From contig JAFLTS010000017.1 in assembly GCA_022509185.1 (NCBI GenBank), positions 1 to 58,914 of the forward strand: 58,914 nt of DNA, written 5' to 3'. This DNA comes from Muribaculaceae bacterium. GTDB taxonomy: Bacteria; Bacteroidota; Bacteroidia; Bacteroidales; Muribaculaceae. Position 1 is the stretch's first letter. Every line of letters starts with the position of its first letter. The notes below the pieces were generated by a model. It did not search any database. It was given only the letters and a program-made list of their open reading frames with translations, and was not told the origin of the DNA. The position numbers were made by a program, and so were the translations under genes. Shown here in pieces: positions 17,619 to 26,855 of this stretch.

Positions 17619-17915
17619 ATGAAGGGTTCAGACAAAATTAAAATGACTGTTAATATAGCAGGTGAATTAATAAAACTTGATGTAAGATTCGACGACCAGA
17701 ATAGTGTGCGTGATGCAGAAAGAGAAGTGAAATTATATATCGATAGTTTAAAAAAGAAATGGCCTGAAATTTCTGATAGAAAATTGCTCGCTATGGCACT
17801 CTATCAATACGCACATTGGAATCTCAAATTATTAGAGATTCAAGATCAAGTCTTGGATATCACTGATAATAAATGCAAACAGATAGATAAAGCTGTTACT
17901 CAGCAAGACGATTAA
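17619..17915 (+). CDS. zapA: cell division protein ZapA
   Basis: ZapA binds and bundles FtsZ filaments. The 98-residue protein shows the family layout. An N-terminal beta/alpha globular part (KMTVNIAGELIKLDVRFDD, then EREVKLYIDSLKKKWPEISDRKLLAMALYQYA) is followed by a C-terminal helix for dimerisation. The order coiled-coil protein, zapA, rny is common in Bacteroidetes (family knowledge). The 103 bp before rny hold a potential hairpin (17973-18011). Confidence 0.85.
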   Translation: MKGSDKIKMTVNIAGELIKLDVRFDDQNSVRDAEREVKLYIDSLKKKWPEISDRKLLAMALYQYAHWNLKLLEIQDQVLDITDNKCKQIDKAVTQQDD

Positions 17916-17972
17916 ATTTAAGCATTTCAAACAGTCTTTCCTTGTCATCTCCTTTAAACTTCTTTACAATTG

Positions 17973-18011
17973 TCAGTAATTAAGAATTGAAAACAATTAT
18001 ATATTTACTGA
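17973..18011 (+). promoter_or_regulatory. hairpin in the rny leader
   Basis: TCAGTAA (17973-17979) pairs with TTACTGA (18005-18011), enclosing a second stem AATTG-AAAA-CAATT. It ends 7 nt before the rny ATG. It could act on translation or RNA stability; no T run follows, so it is not a classical terminator. Confidence 0.4.
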
Positions 18012-18018
18012 TAAAAGT

Positions 18019-19560
18019 ATGGAAACAGCAATATGGATAATAATAGCAGTAGGAGCTGCAATAATTGGCTATATTTTGGCCTCGATAATGGCTAAAAAAA
18101 ATGCCAAAGGTGCCGCTAAGGTTATTTTAGATGAAGCTAAAATGGAAGCCGGCGTAATAAAGGAAAAACATCTCCTGAAAGCTAAAGAGGAAGAATTTAA
18201 AATCATTTCTGAAGCTGAAAAAAATGCTAATCAAAAACTCCAGAAAATTCAAGCTTCAGAATCCAGAGCGCGTCAAAAAGAACTGCAACTTAACCAACAA
18301 CAAAGCGAGCTGGCTAAAAGAAAAAATGAGCTTGATGCCCGCCAATCATCCATAGACAAAATGGAAGCGTCCATTACAGCCAAAAATACTGAGGCTGAAA
18401 ATCTAATCAAGAATATTCGGGAAGAATTGGAAAAAGTTTCAGGAATGTCAGCCGAGGATGCAAAGAATCGTCTGATAGATAGTCTGAAAGAAGAGGCAAA
18501 ATCTCAAGCTGCCGGCTATATTAACGACATAATGGATGAAGCCAAGCTCACAGCTTCTAAAGAGGCTAAAAAAATTGTAGTGCAATCTATTCAAAGATTA
18601 GCTACAGAAGCTGCAGTTGAAAATTCTGTCACAGTATTTCCTATTGATAATGATGAAATTAAAGGTAGAATAATTGGAAGAGAGGGTCGAAATATAAGGG
18701 CGCTGGAAGCTGCTACCGGAATTGAGATAATTGTAGACGATACTCCTGAAGCCATAGTACTTTCAGGCTTTGATCCTGTAAGACGAGAAATTGCAAGATT
18801 AGCTTTACATCAGTTAGTGGTGGATGGTAGAATTCATCCGGCAAGAATTGAAGAAGTTGTGGCTAAAGTGAAAAGACAGGTAGAAGAGGAAATAATAGAA
18901 ACCGGGAAACGTACAGCAATCGATTTAGGTATCCATGGTCTTCACCCCGAACTTATAAGAATGGTTGGGAAAATGAAATATCGTTCTTCCTATGGACAGA
19001 ATCTTTTGCAACATTCCCGAGAAACGGCAAATCTATGTGCTATAATGGCCTCAGAATTAGGCCTTAATCCTAAAAAAGCCAGAAGAGCCGGGTTGCTCCA
19101 TGACATAGGTAAAGTTCCGGATGATGAGCCTGAGCTTCCGCATGCTCTTCTCGGAATGAAACTTGCGGAAAAATTTAAAGAAAAACCGGATATCTGCAAT
19201 GCCATTGGAGCTCACCACGAAGAAGTGGAACAGACTTCACTTTTGGCCCCTATTGTACAGGTATGCGATGCCATATCCGGAGCTCGACCCGGTGCCAGAA
19301 GAGAAATTGTTGAAGCTTATATTAAGCGTTTGAACGATCTTGAACAAATTGCTCTTTCTTACCCGGGAGTGTTGAAAACATATGCAGTGCAAGCCGGAAG
19401 GGAATTAAGAGTGATTGTGGGAGCTGACAGGATCACAGATGAAGAAACCGAAAAATTATCTTCTGAAATAGCAAAAAAAATTCAGGATGAAATGACTTAT
19501 CCGGGTCAGGTTAAAATCACAGTCATAAGAGAAACTCGTTCCGTTGCTTTTGCTAAATAA
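18019..19560 (+). CDS. rny: ribonuclease Y
   Basis: RNase Y is a membrane-anchored endoribonuclease that starts mRNA decay. The 513-residue protein has an N-terminal transmembrane helix ([21 protein letters not shown]) and a long Lys/Glu/Ala coiled coil (about 25-190). A KH domain ([19 protein letters not shown], about 215-275) and an HD domain follow ([15 protein letters not shown] and [12 protein letters not shown], about 330-370). The length is normal. The RicT-like gene starts 10 bp after its stop. In Bacillus, RicT and its partners bind RNase Y and change its targets, so this neighbourhood may be functional (inference). Confidence 0.96.
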   Translation: METAIWIIIAVGAAIIGYILASIMAKKNAKGAAKVILDEAKMEAGVIKEKHLLKAKEEEFKIISEAEKNANQKLQKIQASESRARQKELQLNQQQSELAKRKNELDARQSSIDKMEASITAKNTEAENLIKNIREELEKVSGMSAEDAKNRLIDSLKEEAKSQAAGYINDIMDEAKLTASKEAKKIVVQSIQRLATEAAVENSVTVFPIDNDEIKGRIIGREGRNIRALEAATGIEIIVDDTPEAIVLSGFDPVRREIARLALHQLVVDGRIHPARIEEVVAKVKRQVEEEIIETGKRTAIDLGIHGLHPELIRMVGKMKYRSSYGQNLLQHSRETANLCAIMASELGLNPKKARRAGLLHDIGKVPDDEPELPHALLGMKLAEKFKEKPDICNAIGAHHEEVEQTSLLAPIVQVCDAISGARPGARREIVEAYIKRLNDLEQIALSYPGVLKTYAVQAGRELRVIVGADRITDEETEKLSSEIAKKIQDEMTYPGQVKITVIRETRSVAFAK

Positions 19561-19570
19561 TACTATAGCA

Positions 19571-20788
19571 ATGGAAGAACCAATCAAACGTCCTTTTATA
19601 AACGCCTGCCCTCAATGTAGGAGAAATCATTCATGTAGAAATTGTGGTAGACGTGAGCCAAGAGGGAAACTCTTGGCAACTGACTGGTTGTCTTCTATGA
19701 CAATTTCAGACTCTGCTCCAAAATTAGTTGAAGTAATCTTTAAGAATACCCGTGTTGGATTTTATGAGAATACTGATAATATAGACCTAAATATTGGGGA
19801 TCTAATAGTAGTGGAAGGCTCTCCGGGTTTAGATCTCGGACGAGTAAATATGGTGGGACATTTGGTAAAATTACAACTAAAAAAAGCAGGGGTAAGAGAT
19901 ATTTCTGAACTTAAAAAAGTGGTAAGAATAGCCAACGAAGACGATCTTGACAAATTTGAGGAAGCTCGATCAAGAGAACATTCCACCATGATAAAAGCTA
20001 GATCAATTGCTGAGGATTTAGGCTTAGCTATGAAGATCGGTGATGTAGAGTTTCAAGGCGACGGTAGTAAAGCTATTTTCTATTATATTGCTGATGAACG
20101 TGTAGATTTCCGAAAGTTAATACGCATACTCGCTGAAACCTTTAAGGTTAGGATTGAAATGAAACAAATCGGCGCACGTCAAGAAGCAGGAAGAATAGGG
20201 GGAATTGGTCCATGTGGTCGTCCTCTTTGCTGTTCCTCCTGGTTAAACAGATTTGTTTCTGTTGGAACAGGAGCGGCCAGAATACAGGATTTATCAATGA
20301 ATCCTCAGAAATTGGCAGGTCAATGCGGAAAATTGAAGTGTTGTCTGAACTATGAAATCGATTCTTATGCGGAAGCACACAAAGAAATACCGCAAAAGGA
20401 TAATATTCTGGAAACAAAAGATAACCAATATTTTCTCTTTAAAACTGATATATTGGGAAGGAAACTCACCTACTCAACAGATAAGCATTTACCGGCAAAT
20501 TTAGTTACAATAGATGCTCCGAGAGCCTTCGAAATAATTGAAATGAATCGCAAAGGCTTAAAACCGGAATTTATTTCTAATGAAAACATAGAAATGTCTC
20601 CATCTGAATTTGGAGATATTATAGGGCAAGATAGCCTGACTCGTTTTGATAAAAAGAATAATAGAAAGAAAAAGAAAGGTAAACAAAATAAATTCCAAGA
20701 ACAAAAATTTCAAACTCAGCAACTACCCGAAGAGAAAGAAAGAAAACATACAAATTTCGTAAAAAATACAGGTCATCAAAAATTTTAA
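19571..20788 (+). CDS. PSP1/RicT-like protein (YaaT family)
   Basis: From the ATG at 19571 the protein has 405 residues. The N terminus is Cys-rich (NACPQCRRNHSCRNCG). The PSP1 core follows, with VEVIFKNTRVGFYEN and GDLIVVEGSPGLDLGRV. The signature IGPCGRPLCCSSWL and CGKLKCCLNYE cysteines are present; these bind an iron-sulfur cluster in Bacillus RicT. The C terminus (about 355-405) is a Lys/Gln-rich tail. The longer frame from 19544 overlaps rny and starts with a Leu/Asn run, so 19571 is preferred. It lies between rny (10 bp) and gldH (8 bp). Confidence 0.88.
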   Translation: MEEPIKRPFINACPQCRRNHSCRNCGRREPRGKLLATDWLSSMTISDSAPKLVEVIFKNTRVGFYENTDNIDLNIGDLIVVEGSPGLDLGRVNMVGHLVKLQLKKAGVRDISELKKVVRIANEDDLDKFEEARSREHSTMIKARSIAEDLGLAMKIGDVEFQGDGSKAIFYYIADERVDFRKLIRILAETFKVRIEMKQIGARQEAGRIGGIGPCGRPLCCSSWLNRFVSVGTGAARIQDLSMNPQKLAGQCGKLKCCLNYEIDSYAEAHKEIPQKDNILETKDNQYFLFKTDILGRKLTYSTDKHLPANLVTIDAPRAFEIIEMNRKGLKPEFISNENIEMSPSEFGDIIGQDSLTRFDKKNNRKKKKGKQNKFQEQKFQTQQLPEEKERKHTNFVKNTGHQKF

Positions 20789-20796
20789 TAATTTGT

Positions 20797-21303
20797 ATGT
20801 TTAAAATAAGGATACTCCTTTCTTTATTTTTACCTTTTATATTTTATCAGTTTTCATCCTGTACAAAAATGGAAGAACTTGAGGAAGCTGAATATATAAA
20901 TTTTGATGCGGAAGGATTAAAGTCTTCTATAGAATATACCTTAGCCCCTGTAAAAACTTTCAATTTGAAAGATTCAGCAAATTATTGTTCATTATATATC
21001 ATGGTAAGGTATACAGATAGTTGTCTGATTCGTCAACTACCCTTAAGTGTAGAATATTCCTTAGCCAATTCAAATGCAGTTAGTACTGATAAAATTAATA
21101 TCCCTCTTTTTGATCAGGAAGGAGTTTCTTATGGTCATGGTAATTTAACGTTATATGAAACCTCTTACCTGTTGAAAGAAAATGCTCAAATTGACAATTG
21201 TTTTTATTTAAGTTTTGAAACCCCTGAAAAAAATACAGAAGGAATTATTTCTGTGGGAATTAAAGCTATAAAAAAATTTAAACCATATGAAACTCATTCC
21301 TGA
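20797..21303 (+). CDS. gldH: GldH-family lipoprotein
   Basis: A 168-residue lipoprotein: signal segment RILLSLFLPFIFYQFSSC with Cys22 as the likely lipidated residue, then a single domain with CSLYIMVRYTDSC and VSYGHGNLTLYE. GldH was defined by gliding motility in Flavobacterium, yet it is kept in non-gliding Bacteroidales, usually right after the RicT-like gene, as here. Its C terminus overlaps the M24 peptidase start by 17 bp. The role in this organism is unknown; an envelope function is likely. Confidence 0.75.
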   Translation: MFKIRILLSLFLPFIFYQFSSCTKMEELEEAEYINFDAEGLKSSIEYTLAPVKTFNLKDSANYCSLYIMVRYTDSCLIRQLPLSVEYSLANSNAVSTDKINIPLFDQEGVSYGHGNLTLYETSYLLKENAQIDNCFYLSFETPEKNTEGIISVGIKAIKKFKPYETHS

Positions 21304-22465
21304 TAATTTCAAGAAAGAAATAGAAATCCGGATTGATAAGATTCGTAAAGAAATGATGGAAGTATCATCCGATGCAGTTCTACTGGGATCAAATTCAAAT
21401 ATATATTATTCTTCCGGAAGATTTTTTAGGGGTTATGTATATATTCCTCTAAATAATGAACCTATATGGTTTATAATAAAACCTACTGTTTTTGATAAAG
21501 GAGATATAACATTTATTCGTAAACCTGAAGAAATCATAACTATTTTGGAGGAAAGGAATTATCCCATTCCTTCTAATTTATCTTTGGAATTAGATGATCT
21601 ATCTTACTCTAATATTTTAAGATTAAAAAATATTTTCCCCGACTCTAAGCTTATTAACGGTTCCACAATTTTGAAAAGAGCCAGAATGGTGAAAACTTCT
21701 TGGGAAGTAGAAGAAATGAGAATAGATGGGAAACATCATACAAAAGTTTATGGTGAAATAAAAAATTGCTATAAACCAGGAATGAACGATCTTGCGCTTC
21801 AGATAGAAATTGAAAAAAAATTAAGATTAGAAGGTGCTTTAGGAGTTTCAAGAGTATCGGGTAATTTAATGGAAATAAATTTAGGTTCTGTTATAAGTGG
21901 AGATAATGCAGATAATCCCGGTCCTTATGAATTTACAATGGGAGGTTCGGGTGTCCATCCTTCCCTCCCGGTTGGAGCTAATAACTCAAAAATTCTTAAA
22001 GGTCAAACTGTCATGGTTGATATGAATGGTGCCTTTAATGGCTATCAAACTGATATGACCCGGGTATGGGCTTTAGGTGAGATTTCTGATCTGGCAATAA
22101 AAGCACATAACTGTTCTATTAAGATACTTAAAGAACTTGAAAAAGTTAGTCGGCCCGGTTTTCCGGTAAAAAATATGTATGAAACTGCCGATAAGATTGT
22201 TGAAGCTGATGGGTTAAAAGAATATTTTATGGGCCATAAAAGTCAGGTTAGTTTTATTGGTCACGGAGTTGGTATTGAACTAAATGAATGGCCTGTAGTT
22301 ACTCCTAAAAGTAAAGATATCCTTAAAGAAAATATGACACTTGCACTGGAGCCAAAATTCGTAATTCCACACATAGGAGCAGTAGGAGTGGAAAATACTT
22401 ATGTTGTCACAGAAAGTGGATTAGTGAATTTGACTGAATTCCCTGAAGAGATTCAATATTTCTGA
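21287..22465 (+). CDS. M24-family (Xaa-Pro) aminopeptidase
   Basis: A 392-residue pita-bread metallopeptidase. The N-terminal creatinase-like domain covers about 1-150. The catalytic domain has all five metal ligands: VMVDMNGAFNGYQTDMTRVW (two Asp), FIGHGVGIELNEW (His), LALEPKFV (Glu) and GVENTYVV (Glu). Such enzymes remove N-terminal residues before proline. No signal peptide is seen. The ATG lies inside the end of gldH (17-bp overlap) and the next gene starts 1 bp after its stop, so translation is probably coupled on both sides. Confidence 0.9.
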   Translation: MKLIPDNFKKEIEIRIDKIRKEMMEVSSDAVLLGSNSNIYYSSGRFFRGYVYIPLNNEPIWFIIKPTVFDKGDITFIRKPEEIITILEERNYPIPSNLSLELDDLSYSNILRLKNIFPDSKLINGSTILKRARMVKTSWEVEEMRIDGKHHTKVYGEIKNCYKPGMNDLALQIEIEKKLRLEGALGVSRVSGNLMEINLGSVISGDNADNPGPYEFTMGGSGVHPSLPVGANNSKILKGQTVMVDMNGAFNGYQTDMTRVWALGEISDLAIKAHNCSIKILKELEKVSRPGFPVKNMYETADKIVEADGLKEYFMGHKSQVSFIGHGVGIELNEWPVVTPKSKDILKENMTLALEPKFVIPHIGAVGVENTYVVTESGLVNLTEFPEEIQYF

Positions 22466-22466
22466 C

Positions 22467-23915
22467 ATGGATTTTTTTAAAAAAATTCAAACTCCTGTTT
22501 TTCGTCATATAGGTGAAATGGCCGATAAAATGGGGCTGGATGTATATGTGGTAGGAGGTTTCGTTAGAGATTTATTTCTTGATCGTCCTTCTAAAGATAT
22601 AGATTTCGTAGTTGTAGGAAGTGGGATACATTTAGCATCTGAAATAGCTCGTACCCTACCGGGACATGCCAAGTTATCTGTTTTTCAAAATTATGGAACT
22701 GCACAAGTAAAGTTCCGAGACATGGAATTGGAATTTGTAGGAGCGAGAAAGGAGTCTTATCAACGCAATTCAAGAAATCCAATTGTAGAAAATGGAACGC
22801 TTGAAGAAGACCTGACGCGACGCGATTTCACAATCAATGCAATGGCCATTTCTCTAAACAAGAATTCCTTTGGGAAACTGATAGACCCTTTTCATGGATT
22901 ACTTGACCTTGATAAAGGAAAAATAGATACTCCTACAGATCCTGATATTACTTTTTCCGATGATCCATTGAGAATGTTAAGAGCAATTAGATTTGCTTCT
23001 CAACTGGCCATTCCCATGGAAGGAAATAATGAGTTTTCAACCTCTAATAGATATTTAAATTTCTCTTTATCAACAAAAACTTTTGATGCTATAAAGAGAA
23101 ATGCACCAAGGATGGAAATCATAACCAGAGAAAGAATAAATACTGAACTTTCAAAAATTATGAATTCACCCGTACCTTCTGTGGGATGGAAACTTTTGGA
23201 TCAAACGGGACTTCTCCCCTATGTTTTCCCTTCATTAATTCCTTTAAAAGGAGTAGAAATTGTTGGTGGCAGAGGACATAAAGACAATTTTCACCATACA
23301 CTCCAGGTAGTGGATAATGTTGCCGTACGCTCTGACAATGAATGGTTAAGATGGGCTGCGTTATTACATGATATTGCTAAACCGGCTACAAAAAAATATG
23401 ATCCGTTGTTAGGATGGACTTTTCATAGCCACAACTTTGTGGGCGAGAAGATGGTGCCTTCCATTTTCAAGGAGATGAAAATGCCTCTAAACGACAAAAT
23501 GAAGTATGTAGCCAAACTCGTGGGTCTACATATGAGACCACAATCGGTAGGAGAAAACGGGGTAACGGATTCCGGGGTAAGAAGACTAATCACAGAAGCT
23601 GGAGATACTATTGAAGATCTTATGATTCTTGCAGAATCAGATATTACTTCAAAAAAACCTGAAAAAGTAAAAAAACAATTGGAAGGTTTTCAAAAATTAC
23701 GACAAAGAATAGATCAAATTAATGATGCAGATGCTTTAAGAAATTGGAAAAATCCAATTAATGGCAGAGAAATAATGGAAAAACTTGGTGTGCCTGAAGG
23801 TCCTGCTGTTGCGGCTCTTAAAGAATTAGTTAAAGAAGCTATTCTTGAAGGTAAAATACCCTATGATCATGATGCTGCCTGGGAATATATGGTAAATAAT
23901 ATGAATAAAAATTAG
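22467..23915 (+). CDS. CCA-adding-type tRNA nucleotidyltransferase with HD domain
   Basis: A 482-residue class II nucleotidyltransferase. The head domain has YVVGGFVRDLFLDRPSKDIDFVV, giving GG and the DxD metal motif, and later RRDFTINAMA and DPLRMLRAIRFA. A C-terminal HD domain follows (RWAALLHDIAKPAT, about 290-300). The family repairs or adds the 3' CCA of tRNA, and some members are poly(A) polymerases. This type with HD is the usual single CCA enzyme in Bacteroidetes. It ends the plus-strand gene run that starts at 17318; the converging yraN gene is 25 bp away and no clear terminator is seen between them. Confidence 0.9.
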   Translation: MDFFKKIQTPVFRHIGEMADKMGLDVYVVGGFVRDLFLDRPSKDIDFVVVGSGIHLASEIARTLPGHAKLSVFQNYGTAQVKFRDMELEFVGARKESYQRNSRNPIVENGTLEEDLTRRDFTINAMAISLNKNSFGKLIDPFHGLLDLDKGKIDTPTDPDITFSDDPLRMLRAIRFASQLAIPMEGNNEFSTSNRYLNFSLSTKTFDAIKRNAPRMEIITRERINTELSKIMNSPVPSVGWKLLDQTGLLPYVFPSLIPLKGVEIVGGRGHKDNFHHTLQVVDNVAVRSDNEWLRWAALLHDIAKPATKKYDPLLGWTFHSHNFVGEKMVPSIFKEMKMPLNDKMKYVAKLVGLHMRPQSVGENGVTDSGVRRLITEAGDTIEDLMILAESDITSKKPEKVKKQLEGFQKLRQRIDQINDADALRNWKNPINGREIMEKLGVPEGPAVAALKELVKEAILEGKIPYDHDAAWEYMVNNMNKN

Positions 23916-23940
23916 AACCTTTTCATAAAATTAAACCAAA

Positions 23941-24333
23941 TTAAAAAATATCAGCGCTTACAAAAGCGTCTTCGTATATCTCAATTTCATACTGATCCGG
24001 GGTGCCTGTCACTGTAGCAAGATCAAAACGATAATCTATTATTCCCTTCTGATTTTTAATATAGGAATCCGCAGCTCTTATCATTCTCTTCCTTTTATCC
24101 AAAGTCACTGAAGTTAATGCATCTTCATTTTTTCCATCTCTTGATTTGACTTCAACCAATATTATAGTGGATTCTTTTTGAAGTATGATATCAATTTCAG
24201 TCTTTCCCATTTTCCAGTTTCTTTCCAGAATAGTATAACCTTTTTTTATATATTCCTGGGTTACCACCTCCTCTCCAAATTTCCCAAAAGAAACAGCTTC
24301 AAGTTTTTTTGTTTTTTTTCCTTCCTGTTCCAT
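23941..24333 (-). CDS. UPF0102 (YraN-like) endonuclease-fold protein
   Basis: A 130-residue protein with the restriction-endonuclease-like core of the UPF0102/YraN family: FGEEVVTQEYIKKGYTILERNWK, then KTEIDIILQKESTIILVEVKSR with the Asp and E-x-K residues. The cellular role is unsettled; DNA processing has been suggested for the family. It follows nadC by 12 bp on the same strand. Confidence 0.88.
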   Translation of the reverse strand: MEQEGKKTKKLEAVSFGKFGEEVVTQEYIKKGYTILERNWKMGKTEIDIILQKESTIILVEVKSRDGKNEDALTSVTLDKRKRMIRAADSYIKNQKGIIDYRFDLATVTGTPDQYEIEIYEDAFVSADIF

Positions 24334-24345
24334 TTATATCATGAA

Positions 24346-25194
24346 TCAAATGGCTTTGAAAGACATATCCAATCCTTTAACACTATGAGTCAAAGCTCCA
24401 ACAGAAATATAATCTACTCCGGTTTCTCCATATTCCCGTAGATTCTCAAGAGTAATACCACCGGATGATTCCGTTTCTTTTCTACCATTAACAATTTTTA
24501 CAGCTTCTTTTGTTAGTTCAGGACTAAAATTGTCAAACATTATTCTATCTACTTCCGGCATTTCCGACAATTTTCTTACATCTTCTAAAGAACGGGCTTC
24601 AACTTCGATAGGCAACTTCTTATTATTTACCTTACAATATTCTTTAGCTCTCTTTACAGCAGTTTCAATCCCTCCTGCAAAATCAATATGATTGTCCTTT
24701 ATAAGTATCATATCAAAAAGGCCCATTCTGTGATTCTCACCTCCACCGGTTTTAACTGCTTCTTTCTCTAAAATTCTCATACCCGGAGTAGTTTTTCTTG
24801 TATCCAAAACTTTAGTTTTTAAGCCCGACAATCTGTCTTGGTATGCTTTAGTCATTGTAGCTACTCCACTCATTCTTTGCATAATATTAAGAAGAGTTCT
24901 TTCCGCCATAAGCAAAGATCTAACTTTACCTTCTGCTGTGAAAACTATGTCGCCTTTATTAACAGATGAACCTTCATTTATCAAAACCTCAATTTTAATT
25001 TCAGGATCAATCTTTTTTAAAACCAGTATAGCCTCCTCTATTCCTGAAATTATTCCTGGTTCTTTCACCAGTAATTTCGACTTCCCTATAGCCTCTTCAG
25101 GGATTGTAGATAAGGTAGTATGATCACCATCTCCAATATCTTCTGCAAAAGCCAGATTTAACAATGCATCTATAAGTTGTTCCTTAGTCTTCAT
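24346..25194 (-). CDS. nadC: nicotinate-nucleotide pyrophosphorylase (quinolinate phosphoribosyltransferase)
   Basis: NadC converts quinolinate and PRPP to nicotinate mononucleotide in de novo NAD synthesis. The protein has 282 residues from the ATG at 25194. Recognisable parts are FAEDIGDGDHTT, LLVKEPGIISG, the NIMQRMSGVAT helix, LDTRKTTPGMR, VKTGGGENHRMGLFDMILIKDNH and the C-terminal ISVGALTHSVKGLD. The longer frame starts at 25218, but that TTG lies within the -7 promoter element, so the shorter start is chosen. nadA and nadB are not in the window. Confidence 0.95.
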   Translation of the reverse strand: MKTKEQLIDALLNLAFAEDIGDGDHTTLSTIPEEAIGKSKLLVKEPGIISGIEEAILVLKKIDPEIKIEVLINEGSSVNKGDIVFTAEGKVRSLLMAERTLLNIMQRMSGVATMTKAYQDRLSGLKTKVLDTRKTTPGMRILEKEAVKTGGGENHRMGLFDMILIKDNHIDFAGGIETAVKRAKEYCKVNNKKLPIEVEARSLEDVRKLSEMPEVDRIMFDNFSPELTKEAVKIVNGRKETESSGGITLENLREYGETGVDYISVGALTHSVKGLDMSFKAI

Positions 25195-25215
25195 TTTTAA
25201 TTTTTTCTCTTTATG

Positions 25216-25223
25216 CAAATATA
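25216..25223 (-). promoter_or_regulatory. nadC-yraN promoter, -7 element
   Basis: Minus-strand TATATTTG matches TAnnTTTG. No clear -33 TTTG is present. Transcription would begin around 25210, about 15 nt before the nadC ATG. Confidence 0.5.
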
Positions 25224-25354
25224 ATTAATTTTAGGGCTGAAAAATATCGCTTCAAGTTTTTTATTAAACCTTAAGCTTATTTGCTATGTTATATTAAAAG
25301 AATAAGTGGACTAAATTTTTGAAAAATAATACTTCAACCATAAAATCAAAACTT

Positions 25355-26788
25355 ATGAAGAAAACTGTTGCCATTGCAATGATAGCCATTGCAATAACTC
25401 CTTTGTGTGCAAAAGACAGATTAACTCACAACCCTTCTGCAACTAACGACGAAACTATCCTTCATGTTTGGAGCTGGAATTTCCCGACAATTGCTGAAAA
25501 CATGGCTAAAATAGCAGATTCCGGTTATACAATGATCCAGACATCACCGGTTCAAGAAAGTTTTCAACCAGAAGGTAGCGGCAAGAAAATCTTTGATGAC
25601 AACTACACTGAAGGGAATTGGTATTTTTATTACCAACCCACAGATTGGAAAGTAGGCAATTATATACTAGGTTCCAAAGAACAAATGCAACAAATGTTGG
25701 ATTCAGCTGCTAAATATAATATCAGGGTAATTGTTGATGTTCTGCCTAATCATACAGCTTTTGATGTCGATGAAGTTTCTGACGATTTTGTAAATGCTGT
25801 GGGTGGAAGAGATAAATTGTATCATTCTAATGGTTTGCAACCTATCCGGGATTATAATGACAGACTTGAATGTACTCTTTGGGCATCCGGTGGACTACCT
25901 GATGTTAACACAGAAAATCCGGCTTTTCAAAAATACTATATGCAGTTTGTAAATGAACTCCTTGATATGGGTGTTGGAGGTTTTAGATATGATACAGCTA
26001 AACATATCGGTCTTCCCTCAGACCCTGTTGACGTAGCATCGGGAGTTAAAGAAAACGACTTCTGGGACGTTGCAACCGGGAGGAAGTCAGTACAGGGAGT
26101 AAAACTCGCCATTCCCTACGATTCCTTGTTTGTATATGGAGAAGTCTTACAAGACAGAAATGTAAAAGAAGATGAATACGCTGACTATTTTGGTCAGACA
26201 GCTTCAAGTTATGGCCACGTGCTCCGTGAGGCTCTTGAAAAAGGAAGCGCTAATGGCTACGATTTGATAAACTGGCATCATTCCAGTGCTCCGGAATATC
26301 TGACTACATGGGTAGAAAGTCATGATACCTATGCAAATGCTCATGAATCTGCACATCTGACTGATGACCAGATAAGAACAGGATGGGTTTTTCTCACGGC
26401 TCGTCAAAATGGCACTCCCCTTTTCTTTAGCCGTCCTATGGGGTCTACTCGTACAGCTTACTGGGGAGATAATGTGCTGGGAGCACGAGGAAATGATGAA
26501 TTCTTTCATCCTGAAGTAGTAGCAGTCAATAAATTCCGTAAGGAAATGTCAGGACAACCTGAAAATATCCAGATTTCGGATAATGGTGAGGTTCTGGTTG
26601 TAAACCGAGGTAAAAAAGGAGCGGCTATTTCAAATATCGCTAATATTGCCAATTTTGTCAACGTTCCTACAGGACTTCCAAATGGTAAATATAAAGACGT
26701 AGTTTATGGAAAAGAATTTAAAGTAAAGAATGGCAGACTTGAAGGAATTGCTGCTCCTCTTACTACCTACATTCTTATTAAAAAATGA
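25355..26788 (+). CDS. secreted GH13 alpha-amylase
   Basis: A 477-residue glycoside hydrolase family 13 enzyme with a signal peptide (KKTVAIAMIAIAITPLCA), so it acts outside the cytosol on alpha-1,4 glucans. The four conserved regions are present: IIVDVLPNHT, GFRYDTAKH (nucleophile Asp near 212), VYGEVL (acid/base Glu near 260) and VESHDTYAN (Asp near 320). The C-terminal beta-domain is short, and no starch-binding domain is seen. The frame opens with TTG at 25319, but the ATG at 25355 places the signal peptide at the terminus. It is not in a Sus-type locus; neighbours are nadC and groES. Confidence 0.92.
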   Translation: MKKTVAIAMIAIAITPLCAKDRLTHNPSATNDETILHVWSWNFPTIAENMAKIADSGYTMIQTSPVQESFQPEGSGKKIFDDNYTEGNWYFYYQPTDWKVGNYILGSKEQMQQMLDSAAKYNIRVIVDVLPNHTAFDVDEVSDDFVNAVGGRDKLYHSNGLQPIRDYNDRLECTLWASGGLPDVNTENPAFQKYYMQFVNELLDMGVGGFRYDTAKHIGLPSDPVDVASGVKENDFWDVATGRKSVQGVKLAIPYDSLFVYGEVLQDRNVKEDEYADYFGQTASSYGHVLREALEKGSANGYDLINWHHSSAPEYLTTWVESHDTYANAHESAHLTDDQIRTGWVFLTARQNGTPLFFSRPMGSTRTAYWGDNVLGARGNDEFFHPEVVAVNKFRKEMSGQPENIQISDNGEVLVVNRGKKGAAISNIANIANFVNVPTGLPNGKYKDVVYGKEFKVKNGRLEGIAAPLTTYILIKK

Positions 26789-26794
26789 GTTTTA

Positions 26795-26811
26795 TTGGCA
26801 TAATATTTGCA
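26795..26811 (+). promoter_or_regulatory. sigma-54-like -24/-12 promoter before groES
   Basis: TTGGCA at 26795-26800 and TTGCA at 26807-26811 place GG and GC exactly 10 nt apart, as in sigma-54 promoters. Transcription would start near 26822, 34 nt before groES. No exact TAnnTTTG is found here. This is an unconfirmed match by eye. Confidence 0.4.
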
Positions 26812-26855
26812 CAAAATATAAAAGAAAAACTAACAATAATAATTTCTATTAGGAT

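Noticed and set aside
17916..18018. 6S RNA downstream of zapA
   Set aside because: Only 103 bp are available, too short for 6S RNA, and only a small local hairpin is seen.
26789..26855. CIRCE operator before groES
   Set aside because: No TTAGCACTC-N9-GAGTGCTAA inverted repeat or close variant is present.
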